From Lunularia cruciata (taxonomy: Eukaryota; Streptophyta; Marchantiopsida; Lunulariales; Lunulariaceae): a stretch of 64,000 nucleotides of DNA. The notes under the pieces were generated by a model. It saw only the letters and a list, made by a program, of their open reading frames with translations. It was not told the DNA's origin and did not search any database. Below are positions 13,101 to 23,017 of the stretch, piece after piece; positions within the stretch are counted from its first letter, which is position 1; every line of letters starts with the position of its first letter. Position numbers and translations under genes: made by a program. Location: assembly GCA_948567375.1 (NCBI GenBank), contig OX419758.1, positions 18,109,001 to 18,173,000 of the forward strand, read 5' to 3'.

Positions 13101-15216
13101 CCTAAATCTTTAAACCTGTGCTTTTCATATTTCTACCATCTAACACAGAGGTTTGTTTGAGCATTGGCTTGCTCGTTACAGGGTAATCTGCTCTCTTGGC
13201 ATCCTTGGCTTGTGAGCAGAGAACTGTAATTTAAGAGAAAGTTGAGGATGCTTAGAGAATGTACCTGGAGCACGAAAGGGGAAGGCGAGTAGTAGAACAT
13301 GTATGAACCTGTTAGGAAGTTCTTAGAATCGGGGGAATTGACAAGAGTTTTTAGAGCAGCTTCTTGTTCCTGTTGGTACTTTTCATTATAAGCCAGCCTA
13401 TACCAGACAAAGGACTGCAATGCCCCCCCTATTAAAATCCTTTGATGACCTTTGTATCCGTAAGCTTCTCACCAGGGGCTGCCACACACTCACAATCTCC
13501 GTGATTGACTTGGTCAACTATCAAACTAAAGGCAGCCGACACTACTGTTGCCTGATCTTATAAACTAACTCACTCGAAACTACATCGAGTGCTGGCTCCT
13601 TTCATCACCGAACCATGGGGAGATGGTGCGTATATGTGATCGAGGCACTTGACATCTTCAAAGTCTTTATCCAGACTCTTCCACGGTCAGGTCTGCTACA
13701 GTTTGCCCTTCAAAAGCCTTCAAGTTAGTCTTGATGTCTCCTGCTGCATTCTCTTCGATTGTTGTGAGTTTCACCAGAAGGGTCACTGAATAGCATGCAT
13801 TTAAAGCATGTCGGGTGAATGATGTGTCTAGATAATAAATTGTGAATTTGAGTAGAAGTTGATATGAGTGCTTTGGAGAGGAGAAAGTTCCAAATGCCTT
13901 AAAGTGAGGACAGAAATTAGAACAAGTTCACTCTTATTGTAATAAACAGGTGAAAAAATAGTACAGTTTATAAAACTGCGTATTTCGGATCCGATAATTG
14001 ACAATGTCAATCAATCAAGTCATATCTAACTTGAAAACATTCACTTGTTATGTAGCCCTTTACTTGCTGAAGAAAATAGATGTAAGAATGATTACATTTA
14101 CAAAAAGAATACTAAACGGCAGTTGTGTCAGAGCTGCACCCTCATTCAAGGAGGGAATATTGACAAATTCAACGATAACGAGAACTAAATATTCCGAGCA
14201 GTTCCATATTTTATTGCATTTCATTCTCTCTCTTTGATAATGGAAATTCAAGAGAATTAAAGTTCATCTAAAATGATGATTCATAAGTGGAGTTTTATTT
14301 GCATGAGAAGTTATAACATTCGTAATAACCACTGTCCTTTCTTTATGGAAACTTGACTTACATGACATGATATTCGGGCAGATTGAAAGATTTTATTGTT
14401 TACATGGCTAAACAATATGCTTTCCGAAGTAGCTGAATATAATATAAATAAAACTGATAATTTTGATAATGAAATAAGCATAGAATATAAGTTTCTAAAT
14501 GTACAAAGACCCATTCAGACCTCTTTTCAAATACACACACTAATTTTAAATTACTTTTACTAAGAATGTGCTTGTCAATAAATCGGATTGACTCTCTTTA
14601 AAAAATATATGAAACTCGATTCTAGGAAAATTAGTATTTTGGAGGAATTTTAGTAGAGATAAAATCAAAATTTTCCTTTAGTAATTAAAAAGCACTATGA
14701 AACGAGGAAAGAATTTAATTTTAGAACATATCATATGAAACTCAAGAAAAGGAGCAGAGTTTTATACAACTCAATTCTACAAATGTATTAAATTAAGCTC
14801 TAAAAAAGAGCATAGACTCTATGCATTATATCCTGTGTGAACAAAAGGTGCCGAACTAAAGTGCATGAAATACCATGAACATTCATTTTTGAAATGATAG
14901 ATTATAAAAAACGAAACTTCAAAAGGATAGTTATTTTATGAAAGATTCTCATCATTCTTCATTATCCTAGGAGAGGTGGTAACACGAGGTAACTTAAAGC
15001 AGAAGTGTTAAATGAAAGCTATTCTTACTTTTCGCATAGTTTTCCAACTAGTCATAAACTGAAATTGGACATTGAAGAATTTCTGAATTATTAACAACAA
15101 ACCACCCCGAGACTCAGATTTTCATTTAATAATAACACAACTATAGAAAACATAGCGAGTGAATGACAAGAGCCCCATCGGTAATTCGATTGAATTTAGG
15201 ATGAGAAGTTCAATCT
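13101..15216. other. No supported gene
   Basis: A 95-codon minus-strand frame at 13,133-13,420 encodes a moderately protein-like sequence (SFVWYRLAYNEKYQQEQEA) but has no partner exons that I can place. The rest is AT-rich with no domain. The motif gagaggtggtaacacgagg at about 14,970 recurs at about 22,076; its meaning is unknown. Confidence 0.35.
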
Positions 15217-15597
15217 TCAATGTGTACTTCGAGGTTTCAATCGACAATTATCTCGCAGGATGTTGAGCTTAAAATCCTCCGTAAACCCTCTGGCAGACCC
15301 TTCCAGATCCTCGCAACCCACAACATCAAAGTCCCGCACACTTCTATAACGTCCTATACATTCAGGAATGTATTTTAGGTCGGATATATTATATAATCTA
15401 ATGTGAGATAGTTTGTCAGTGTTGCCGGGGCCCTAGAATGTGCAAAGGTCGATGAGTCTCCGAATGATGAACGCAATCCTCCTGCCAAGTCGTCGGACTC
15501 TGTGATCCGCGCATTGCACTATCGCAGCTGGACATCACGTCATTCCCACGGACGGGTCCCGGACTTTCGTGACCCTGTTCCATAATGCTACAGGCCA

Positions 15598-15611
15598 AAG
15601 TTCCTTCACAT
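15598..15611. repeat. Target-site duplication, left copy
   Basis: AAGTTCCTTCACAT, identical to 18,124-18,137 and directly flanking the element. It derives from the HNL LRR sequence. Confidence 0.85.
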
Positions 15612-15765
15612 TATCAGCCTGAGCAGCCTTTATGTCTTGATAGGTCGTTATTTGCACAAGCATTGTGCACTGCCCCTCGCCTTTCCTCAGGAGGCTTGTC
15701 AGGGATGGTTATGAGCACTTAGAGATTACTTCCATGCAGATGATCCTTCTAGTGCTTTTTCCGAG

Positions 15766-16266
15766 TTGTTTCAGGTGGCTACAGCAGTAGCGAGAGGAGA
15801 CATTCCTATGCCTGTTAGTCGGGTCTTAGGTGCTAGTCGACTTCTCGCGATCGAGAAGGACACAGGAGGCATTAGACCGATTGTTATTGGAAAGATCTTT
15901 TTGCGTTTGATCAATCGTACCATTGTCCTTCAGCATCGTTCTCACTTTCGATAGCACCTTAGTCCACATCAGTTTGGAGTAGCTACACCTGGAGGATGTG
16001 AGGCTATATCCCTAGGCATTAGAGCACTCCTAGATATCCATCCGGAGTGGATCGTCCTACAAGTGGATGTTGAGAACGCTTTTAATAGCGTCTCACGTGT
16101 ATCCATCTTTAGAGAGCTTAGGGAGGCTGGTGGATCCTTGGCGAGTCTCATTCCTTTTGTGCGGTCTTTTTATGGCTCTCCTGCTTTCCTTTTCTACCAA
16201 CATGGTGGTTCAAAGGAAGGAGTCACTGTCTTGGAGTCAACTGTTGGTACACGTCAGGGAGATCCT

Positions 16267-16302
<36 letters not shown>

Positions 16303-18037
16303 ATTTGCCATGGCTCACTTTAAAGCTCTCCTATCTACTACTTTGGCCATGCCAGGTTGTGTATTTCTCTCCTTGGCAGATGATACACACATCGTAGGCC
16401 CTGTGGATCAGATTAGGCAGGCCTTTGACTACTTGACTACCGAGCTACATCTAGTAGGCTTGAGAGTCAAGGTGTCAAAGTGTAGGGCATGGTCCCCTTT
16501 AGGTATCTCTCCCCACCTTGAGCTTCCAGAGGGGTGTATCACATCCACATATGGACTTCGTGTTCTTGGAGTGCTAGTAGGATCGGAGGATTTTGTCACA
16601 CGTTTCTTGGACGTTGCACTTGCAGAGGATGTTCTCCATGTGGATGACCTTCCATTACTAGGAGATCCGCAGGTGGCATTTGGTATACTCTCTTCCAGTA
16701 TTGCTCGTCGACCATCCTACCTCATCCGTACAGTTCCCTCCTCACCGTCCTTCCTGTCAAGTCTAAGAGCATTTGATAGGAGGATTATGAGAGTCTTTGG
16801 TGATATTATTGGACCAGAGACTTTTGAGTGTGTGACAAGGGATTTGGCACGTAGACAGGCGGCTCTACCGATCTCATGTGGTGGGGTTGGTTTGCTTTCT
16901 ATGGAGGAGATGACACCTATAGCATTTTTGGGTAGTTGTGCTCTCTTGGCACCCCTACTTTCCTCTCGTTTTGTGGTTGCTGATAGGCCGGTTTTGGAGA
17001 CTTATGTGACAGAGGTGGAAGGAGTATCCTTTTCTCTCTAGGTGTTATTGCGGCAGACGAGAGATAGTCTATCCCCACTAGCACGAGAGTGTTTTCCACC
17101 GTTTGCTTCACTATCACCAGATTGGACTAGAGGTCTACAGTCTTCCTTGATGGAGCAACAGTGTGAGCGTACACTACATTCTCTCTTAGTTGACTCGTCC
17201 ATTCCTCAGGCTACTAGAGCACGTCTACGCTCTTGCTCCAGCAAGGGTGCAGGCTCATGGATCCTAGCTCGACCATGCATTAAGGCTTTCCGACTCGCAC
17301 TGGCTACTTTCTCTACAACGATGAGGTTTCACCTAGGTTTGGTCCACCCATCTGCATCTTCATTCCTCACTTGTGAATGTGGTTCTACACTAGATGCAAC
17401 GGCGGTTCACATGACACGGTGTCCTTTTGGAGGACAGAGGATAGCTACCCATGATGCCATTAGAGACATAGTGTTTGCTATGGTGCGAGAGAGTGGATAC
17501 TTGGCTTGGAAGGAGCGTTAGCATGCATTGCAGACGACACATGTCAAGGCAGACTTATACTTGGTCCGAGATGATCAAGTGACAGTAGCGGATGTCGTGG
17601 TCACGGACCCTACGTGCGATACAGTTTCGGAGGGAGTGATTACCCATCCCCGTGGATGGGCGGCGAGTGCAACAGCAGGTCGCAAGGTCTCCAAGTATAG
17701 GGGCATGCAACGAGATCACCTCTTTGTTCCTCTAGCCTTGGAATTATATGGAGCGATGGACATAACATTTTACACATTTGTCAAGGAGTGCACGAGAGCT
17801 TATCATGTTAGGCATGAGGGGATACCACTCTCACTCTCATACTTTATAGTTTACTTTAGACAGCGTGTATCCATTGTTTTACAGAGAACAGTGGCAGATG
17901 CAATCCATAGGAGAGCAATCACATTAGGTGATGTGTCTTCGGATGCTCCAATTGTGTATAGACCGTACGACTTGCATAACTCGGATATCTTAGGTGCGAT
18001 AGGGCAGATTTCTCATACAAACTCTATTGGGGCTTAG
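15766..18037 (+). pseudogene. Reverse transcriptase / endonuclease ORF of the non-LTR element
   Basis: One polyprotein spread over several frames: RT fingers (GGIRPIVIG) from about 15,766; palm A at 16,061-16,090; palm B just before the G-run at 16,269; palm C at about 16,373; a connector with SRAWSPLG-like and GGVGLLS motifs; CCHC at about 17,372-17,422; the endonuclease-like part at about 17,540-17,760; stop at 18,035-18,037. It would copy element RNA at a nicked target (target-primed reverse transcription). Two of its three internal stops look like CAG to TAG changes, as expected from cytosine deamination. Confidence 0.75.
16269..16301 (+). repeat. 33-base poly-G run inside the RT domain
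   Basis: Follows the codons of RQGDPL directly. The frame before the run (motifs A and B) and after it (VFAMAHF, motif C) differ by one base, so the run both lengthens and frameshifts the coding sequence. It may be a real expansion of a short Gly-Gly coding G tract or an assembly artefact. Confidence 0.9.
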
Positions 18038-18042
18038 CCCCA
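18028..18042 (+). promoter_or_regulatory. Hairpin overlapping the LINE stop codon
   Basis: TGGGGC-TTA-GCCCCA, a 6-bp perfect stem with a 3-base loop. The ORF's TAG stop spans loop and stem. The same element lies at 22,906-22,920 (minus copy) and as TGGGGTTTAGCCCCA at 34,371-34,385. It may be an RNA recognition signal for the element's own reverse transcriptase; that is inference. Confidence 0.55.
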
Positions 18043-18123
18043 TGTTACCTTTTTTTATCTCCCCCTTGTACGGCTTGATGGGGTCTTCCCATCCTTCATT
18101 TTTCCTACAAGGTTGCCTTTTTC

Positions 18124-18137
18124 AAGTTCCTTCACAT
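18124..18137. repeat. Target-site duplication, right copy
   Basis: Identical to 15,598-15,611. The HNL reading frame crosses this site when the element and one copy are removed. Confidence 0.85.
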
Positions 18138-19361
18138 AGCTCAAGCCATAGGGTCTGCGGGCTCTGAAAGTTCTCCGGGTACACTCTCAAAACAGGACAC
18201 CCTCTGATGCACACTTGTTGAAGAGTTGGCAAAAGATCGAAAGTCATCGATGAGAGTCGGGATTCCGGAAGATTACATAACTCCGAATCCTCTCATTCAA
18301 GGACACGACCGACAGAGTGACCCAGGGCTTCTAAACTCTTAAACTTCTCAATAGTTAAGTTTTTTCATTGGGGAAGTTGACGAGAAAACTCTCAGGAAAG
18401 GCTCTGATACTCGAACAATCTCCTATCCTTAACTCTCAGTTCTGGGAGCTCGCCAAAATTCCTCGGGGAGCTCCACCAGAGCTGTGCAGCCAATAATCTG
18501 CAAAGTTTGAAGAGATTTCATCTCCACCAATGATTCCGGGAGTTTCTCCAACCTTGGAAGAAGGACCAACCTCAAACGCGTGAGTGAATGTCTATACTCG
18601 GTATGTTGGGTGCAGCATTGAGTTACGGTATTGTCTTCAAGGGGATGCAGTTTTGGATCGTCATTGCTTGCAAAGAGTTCGATTGCTACAATGAAGCAGG
18701 AAGCTCCTCCAATCCCGCAATTTCGATATAGATCTGCTCTAGAGCTGGAAGTAGACCGATTTTCTCCGGCAATTTCTTCAAAGTTTTATCTGCAACCTGA
18801 ACCTGGAGCATTTTCAAATTTCTCATTTCTTGGAAATTAGAAGGAAATCGCACCGGACTACAAGTGTTTATGAAAAGGACGCTCAACTGATGAAGACTTT
18901 GTACATCTTCTTCCCGCATGGGCCAATATTCGTTGTCCTCCGACCACTTGCGCTTCAAGCGCCTTGGTTTTGAACAACTAATCATGTGCAGCACGACGAG
19001 ACTCAAAGGAAATCTGGAAGGGCTACTCAAATCTTTCATGGTTACATTGGACATCCTTAATAAACGCGGCGTTCCAATTTTGCAAATGACTTGGAAAGGA
19101 GGTGCAATTCAATATTTTCGACAGAACTTGAAGACGTTGACTCTTTCTTGACATCCACATGCAGCGACAATATCTCTGCGCTAGGTACACCTCCTCCCTG
19201 CATGAGCACGATACATTTCAAGGATATCACGGACTAGCTCCCGTAACAATTCGAAAAAAGTTAGTGCTCTGTCACAAAATCAACACAAATCTTAAGCTAC
19301 AAACCTACATATATCAAATTATAATGCAGAGAGAAACCAATGCAAAAGTCCCAATTTCAAT

Positions 19362-20491
19362 TTAGATGAAATTAACTACCCTTGTACTTTTCCAACATAA
19401 AAGATGTATCCTTGATACTCCATATAATCCTCTGCAAAGCTCTGGCGGTTGATTTCCAGGTCTGTTGATACTCTTACCCATGTCTCTAAGCTGCTGGTGC
19501 ATAAAGACTACGATTGTGGGCCCTCCTATGGACATTGTGTGCTCTGAAGCGAGAACTAGATGTATGAATGATCTCTTCTCCAGGTTGCGTAAGGTGACTT
19601 GTGATGACATTCTGTCCGATTTTGTGCTCAGCGCAGCTTCCAGCACATCTACACCATAATGCATCAACTTGGAACCAAACATATCAAAAGCTGCAATATC
19701 GAGATACATCGCCTGCTCAATCTTCCCAAGGTTGTCATAGCTCACTGTCAGCTTTTGCCACAACTTGTCATCGTCTCCATTTCCATCCAAGGATTGTGCC
19801 TCCTCCAACCTCTGAAGAGCATCTATCCAGCTTGACTCCTTCTCGTCGCTGAGATAGCTTCCAATCACCTTGAGTGCAACAGGTAACCCATCGCACCTCT
19901 CCACTATTTCTTCTGCCAAATCCTTGGGAACTGTTTCTGGTCTTCCATTTTCCATGTGAGCCTCGAAAAGGGCTTGTGATTCTGCTACGGACAGAAAAGG
20001 GACTTAATGGATGATCCTTTCAGCACTCTGTGGTGCCGGGAGGTGATTATGAGGCGACTTCCGTTCTCAGCCCAACTTGATTCCAATAAATGAACTATCT
20101 CCTCCTCATTCTCAAGATCATCTATAACGATCAACACCTTTCTTCGTCTCAGAAGCATCCAAACATCCTCCTCTGCTCGTAAGTCCACTTTCGTCCCAGT
20201 TCCTCTGTACAAGTTCCTAGCTATCAGCGTCTGAAGATCCGCACTTGCCAGCTTCTGTTTGGCATCTTCTACAAAACAGACGAGCTCAAAATGACGACTG
20301 ATCTTGAGTACAACTTGCTTGGCTAAGGTGGTTTTCCCAATTCCGCCCATGCCCACCAGTACCAACCGCAACGATTTTGAGTCTTGTAATCGTAGCCTCT
20401 CGATAACTCCATCTACACGATCGCCCTCTCAGGTGTTTAGAAGCACCTTCGGCAAACGAAGCATTCGCTTGAATTGTAGACTCCTCTCAGC
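19362..20491 (-). pseudogene. HNL NB-ARC domain exon
   Basis: Starts after acceptor CTGCGGCAG. The order is AERSLQFKRMLRLPKVLLNT, an in-frame TGA, GDRVDGVIERLRL, the P-loop GMGGIGKTTLAKQ, kinase-2 KVLIVIDDLE, the RNBS-B-like SRLIITSRH, a 1-base deletion near 20,004, then FLSVAESQALFEAHMENG, the GLPL motif CDGLPVALKVIGSYL, and an MHD-like MHQQLRDMG. All landmark motifs of a plant STAND NTPase switch are present in the right order, so the copy decayed recently. The frame ends at 19,362 without a clear donor. Confidence 0.85.
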
Positions 20492-20869
20492 CTGCCGCAG
20501 TATTACAGTAATGATTAGAACAACCTTTCCACGTGTGGAACATCAGTTCCACACGCCCTAAGATCCCCACTCTGCTAATCAGTTCACCTTCACGCATATA
20601 GAATGCAGAGTTGTATTAGCTTTCACTTACGAATGTAATTTGTAGTAAATTCTGGAAACCGCTACGTAAAATTTTTGAAATGATTCAGAAGCTACTTATT
20701 TATTAATAGCCGCCTGAATTGTAGATTCTTCTCAACCTATCACTATAATACAATTGATTGGTGTTCATTGCTTGGTTTGTGTTCATGCACACGAAATATT
20801 GATCGAAAACTTGAACTTTTATACCTACTCTGTAAGTTAGGAGAAAAACCTGAAACAATGCTAGTACTG

Positions 20870-20993
20870 TTTCAGAACATACCTCTTTCTTGCATATTGT
20901 ATCCAATATATGGTGCAGAAAGACAAAGCTGTTTCAGAACATACCTCGTTCTTGCATATTGTATCCAATATATGGTGTAGAAAGACAAAGCTG
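20870..20993 (-). repeat. 62-bp tandem duplication copying an exon end and its 5' splice site
   Basis: Two nearly identical 62-base units, at 20,870-20,931 and 20,932-20,993. Each contains (minus strand) GCTTTGTCTTTCT, then GGATACAATATGCAAGAA, then GAG|GTATGTTCTG. The second unit lies in the predicted intron and offers a duplicate donor. Because 62 is not a multiple of three, use of the inner donor would shift the frame. Confidence 0.8.
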
Positions 20994-21137
20994 CTCGACC
21001 TTTGAGCAGAAGGCTTGCAGACATCATAATGATCTGTCCCAGCCAGAGCTATTGAAACGATCCATATCATAACGAGCAGACTGCTCTTTCACGAACGGGC
21101 TCCAAGGAAAGAGCAACCCAAGAAACTTCTTCTTCAC
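20945..21137 (-). pseudogene. HNL hydrolase domain, C-terminal exon
   Basis: Acceptor TATGTACAG at 21,138-21,146, donor GAG|GTATGT at 20,944. The exon encodes a basic, hydrophobic start (KKKFLGLLFPW), then SARYDMDRF. After a 1-base frameshift near 21,050 it continues as GTDHYDVCKPSAQRSSSF, which carries the likely catalytic His of the hydrolase. The 3' end of this exon together with its splice donor is tandemly duplicated (see 20,870-20,993). Confidence 0.6.
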
Positions 21138-21272
21138 CTGTACATATTCAATTGAGGATCAAAGATAAATTGAATCGATATGTATTGAGATCAAAAGTGC
21201 TTCAACAAGTCTGAACAAAAGACAAACTAAAATTTTCACGACCCAAACACAGAGAATACGATATGAAGTCCT

Positions 21273-21908
21273 TCATCTCAGTTGTAGCATTGGTCTCGCA
21301 ATTCCAGAACTCTCCCAGTCGTACTGGCGTCGCAATTTTGGAAACTCATTGTTAATCCTGGTGGATGATAAGTTGTACTTTTGCAAATACTGAATTAGAG
21401 GACCTCCAAGACCAGGCCTAGGTCTTGTTTCAGAGCCAAAATAGGGTTTACCATAAAACACGGTGGCTTTCAGATCTGACAAGAAATTGGAATTACTAGT
21501 ATCCACGGCAATGTGTTGATCCTCTGGCCAGCATGTCAGCTTTAGACACACCTCTTTTAAGATGAGTCCGGCGAAACAGTGTCCAACCAGACTCACAGGA
21601 CAATTTTGACCAATCCCTGCCAGATCTATGAGATATTGAGCCAAGGTTTCTCCAAGCAAATATGTGTCCATTGCTCCATCGTAGCAAGAGGCGGTTATTC
21701 CAGCACCGTAGTACATGCTCAGAATATGAGATTGGGGAAAAGAGTCAGCAAGAAAAGTGTTCAACCAACACTCTGAATCATCTTTCTTCATCCAGGACCG
21801 GAAGTACGCTTCGTCACCGTCTTCCTTCGAGAACCCATGGAAAAATATGATCTCCAACTCTATGGCTCCTATTCTAGGTCTATACATCTCAAACACTGCA
21901 TCGTTGAG
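21273..21908 (-). pseudogene. HNL alpha/beta-hydrolase domain, first part
   Basis: The exon starts after a good acceptor (CTTGTGCAG, minus strand). Translation shows the family's early IIFFHGF strand-loop (oxyanion region) and a nucleophile elbow SLVGHCFAGLILK. Alpha/beta hydrolases have G-x-S-x-G here, so the catalytic serine position is Cys in this copy. A TGA ends the frame at MLQLR before any clear donor. Whether Cys is original or a mutation of the dead copy cannot be told from one sequence. Known HNL hydrolase domains resemble lipase/SERAC1-like folds, and their role in immunity is not settled. Confidence 0.7.
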
Positions 21909-21968
21909 CTGCACAAGACAAATAGGACAATTCGGTGACAGTAACTCGTCGAGAGAGTCTACTATAAT

Positions 21969-22310
21969 CTAGAACCTCTTCTTTTTTTCTTCAGGACATG
22001 TTCTGCGCCGTTCAGCTACAGAATACAAATCCACCGGGGCTGTAAATAGAAGTCCAATGAAAATGTAACCACTAAGAGAGGTGGTAACACGAGGATAAAC
22101 CACTAAGGATAAACCACTAAGAATTAGGCATATAAGCACCAAAACTATTTCGGAAGGCATAAACAAGCTATTCAATGGTGACGTAGTTAATGCATTTATA
22201 CTGCCATGCACAAATACATGGACAGGAAAGTGACTGAAATTTACCCCGACGCCATGCTGCGAGCATTTTCCAGCAGTGCAGGAATTGGAGCAAGAAGCTG
22301 CCATGGACAT
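21969..22310 (-). other. Open frame with two hydrophobic segments upstream of the HNL hydrolase exon
   Basis: A 113-codon minus-strand frame. Its middle has two membrane-like runs (SEIVLVLICLILSGLSLVV and SLSGYIFIGLLF) separated by a short loop, then a basic tail. It lies immediately upstream of the hydrolase exon, and a possible donor (TCT|GTAGCT) follows the second hydrophobic run. It could therefore be the N-terminal exon of the HNL gene, giving a membrane-anchored protein, or an unrelated frame. Also nearby is a 14-base tandem motif (GGATAAACCACTAA) at about 22,093. Confidence 0.3.
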
Positions 22311-22358
22311 AAATGTAGAGCACAGAACTGGAAGAAGAACACTCTCAGACTATCGACC

Positions 22359-22802
22359 TCAATCTGTATTTCCGATCAAGTTTGTAGAGTGCGGATCCTG
22401 ATGGATTAAAACTTCGTCAAAGACCCTCAAAGGACTGTCCAGTGGATCCAAAGCTCTCCTGTTCCTCAAAATGCTAATGGAACTCGAAGACCAGCACACG
22501 GCAAGACTTGTCGATTGGATTCCATTGTGGACGACTACAAGTGGCCACTCAAACTTGACCTTGATTGGCAAGGACATGAGATGAAGGGAGTAGCCGGCAC
22601 TGTCACGTCTCACAATCGCAAATGCAAATTGCCAAATTTTCTTACCGCGTTGCTCGTAGATGATAGGTTCGTCTGTGTCGTGTTGGAAAAGGTCTGGAAA
22701 CAAACTACTGTCTAAAGTATTGAAAACCGAGGCACTGTGATCACTTAGGCTCACCTCATGGGTAGATTGAGTATCTTCGTGCGTTTGAATAACAAGTTGC
22801 AC
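22359..22802 (-). CDS. Unidentified open frame between HNL remnant and truncated LINE
   Basis: A 147-codon minus-strand frame with ordinary amino acid composition (HEDTQSTHEVSLSD; KIWQFAFAIVRRDSAGYSL; WPLVVVHNGIQSTSLAVCWS). No domain recognised. A possible splice donor (GAG|GTGAGC) lies inside it. Its 5' side is cut about 27 bases upstream by the truncated retrotransposon at 22,829-23,920, so it may be part of a longer, disrupted gene, possibly the 5' end of the HNL gene. Confidence 0.3.
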   Translation of the reverse strand: MQLVIQTHEDTQSTHEVSLSDHSASVFNTLDSSLFPDLFQHDTDEPIIYEQRGKKIWQFAFAIVRRDSAGYSLHLMSLPIKVKFEWPLVVVHNGIQSTSLAVCWSSSSISILRNRRALDPLDSPLRVFDEVLIHQDPHSTNLIGNTD

Positions 22803-22905
22803 GTGGCGAACCGGCTACTAATATTTATAAAAGGCAACTGCTTAGGAGAAACGAAGGATAGGAAGACCCCATCAAGCCGTACAAGAGAGAGAGAAAAAGG
22901 TAACA

Positions 22906-22920
22906 TGGGGCTAAGCCCCA
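22906..22920 (-). promoter_or_regulatory. Hairpin overlapping stop codon of the truncated LINE copy
   Basis: TGGGGCTAAGCCCCA on + (its complement on -): the same 6-bp stem and stop-in-loop arrangement as at 18,028-18,042. Confidence 0.5.
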
Positions 22921-23017
22921 ATAGAGTCTATATGAGAAATCTGCACAACTGCACCTAGGAGATATGAGCTCCGCCAATAGTTTGGTCTACATGCAAAAGA
23001 AGCATCCGAAAAAATAT

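Larger units (their letters stand above)
15612..18123 (+). mobile_element. Non-LTR retrotransposon with C-terminal CCHC and restriction-like endonuclease-type region
   Basis: A 5'-truncated element of about 2.5 kb, flanked by AAGTTCCTTCACAT at 15,598-15,611 and 18,124-18,137, a 14-bp target-site duplication. The + strand encodes reverse transcriptase motifs VDVENAFNS (motif A Asp), RQGDPLG (motif B) and LADDT (motif C), then a thumb-like part. Near the end comes C-E-C-x8-H-x3-C-P, R-x3-HD-x2-I, and KADL...VADVVV...RKVSKY. The last part fits the CCHC plus PD-(D/E)xK endonuclease of early-branching elements such as R2. It has no poly(A) tail. The copy is dead: frameshift near 15,715, TAG at 15,952, a 33-G run, TAG at 17,039 and TAG at 17,519. 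Confidence 0.8.
15217..19054 (-). pseudogene. HNL leucine-rich repeat region (split by LINE)
   Basis: From 19,054 down the minus strand reads LRR-like sequence: HQLSVLFINTC, NLKMLQVQVAD, LKKLPEKIGLLPALEQIYI, AGLEELPASL, then a stop. In shifted frames it goes on with LEKLPESLVEMKSLQTLQI, IGCTALVELPEEFW and LPALQQVCIRGCPVLRVYP. Beyond the inserted element (15,612-18,123) it resumes with DLKYIPECIGRYRSVRDFDV. At least six repeat-like units survive. LRRs of this class act in ligand sensing or autoinhibition. Confidence 0.75.
15217..21908 (-). pseudogene. HNL-class gene remnant (alpha/beta-hydrolase + NB-ARC + LRR), interrupted by a LINE
   Basis: Reading the minus strand from 21,908 downwards gives, in order, an alpha/beta-hydrolase domain, an NB-ARC nucleotide-binding domain and leucine-rich repeats. 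In plants, NB-ARC-LRR proteins are intracellular immune receptors. The hydrolase-NBS-LRR arrangement is the HNL class described from liverworts. The gene is dead: there is a stop at the end of the hydrolase exon, frameshifts near 21,050 and 20,004, an in-frame TGA just before the NB-ARC domain, several stops in the LRR part, and a 2.5-kb retrotransposon at 15,612-18,123. Removing the element and one copy of the 14-bp duplication makes the LRR frame continuous (SPQTLWLEL, then CEGTLACSIME). Sub-parts are listed separately. Confidence 0.8.

Noticed and set aside
15969-16151. Minus-strand frame in the RT region
   Set aside because: Shadow of the reverse transcriptase.
19465-19852. Plus-strand frames within the NB-ARC region
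   Set aside because: The minus strand carries all NB-ARC motifs; these are shadows.
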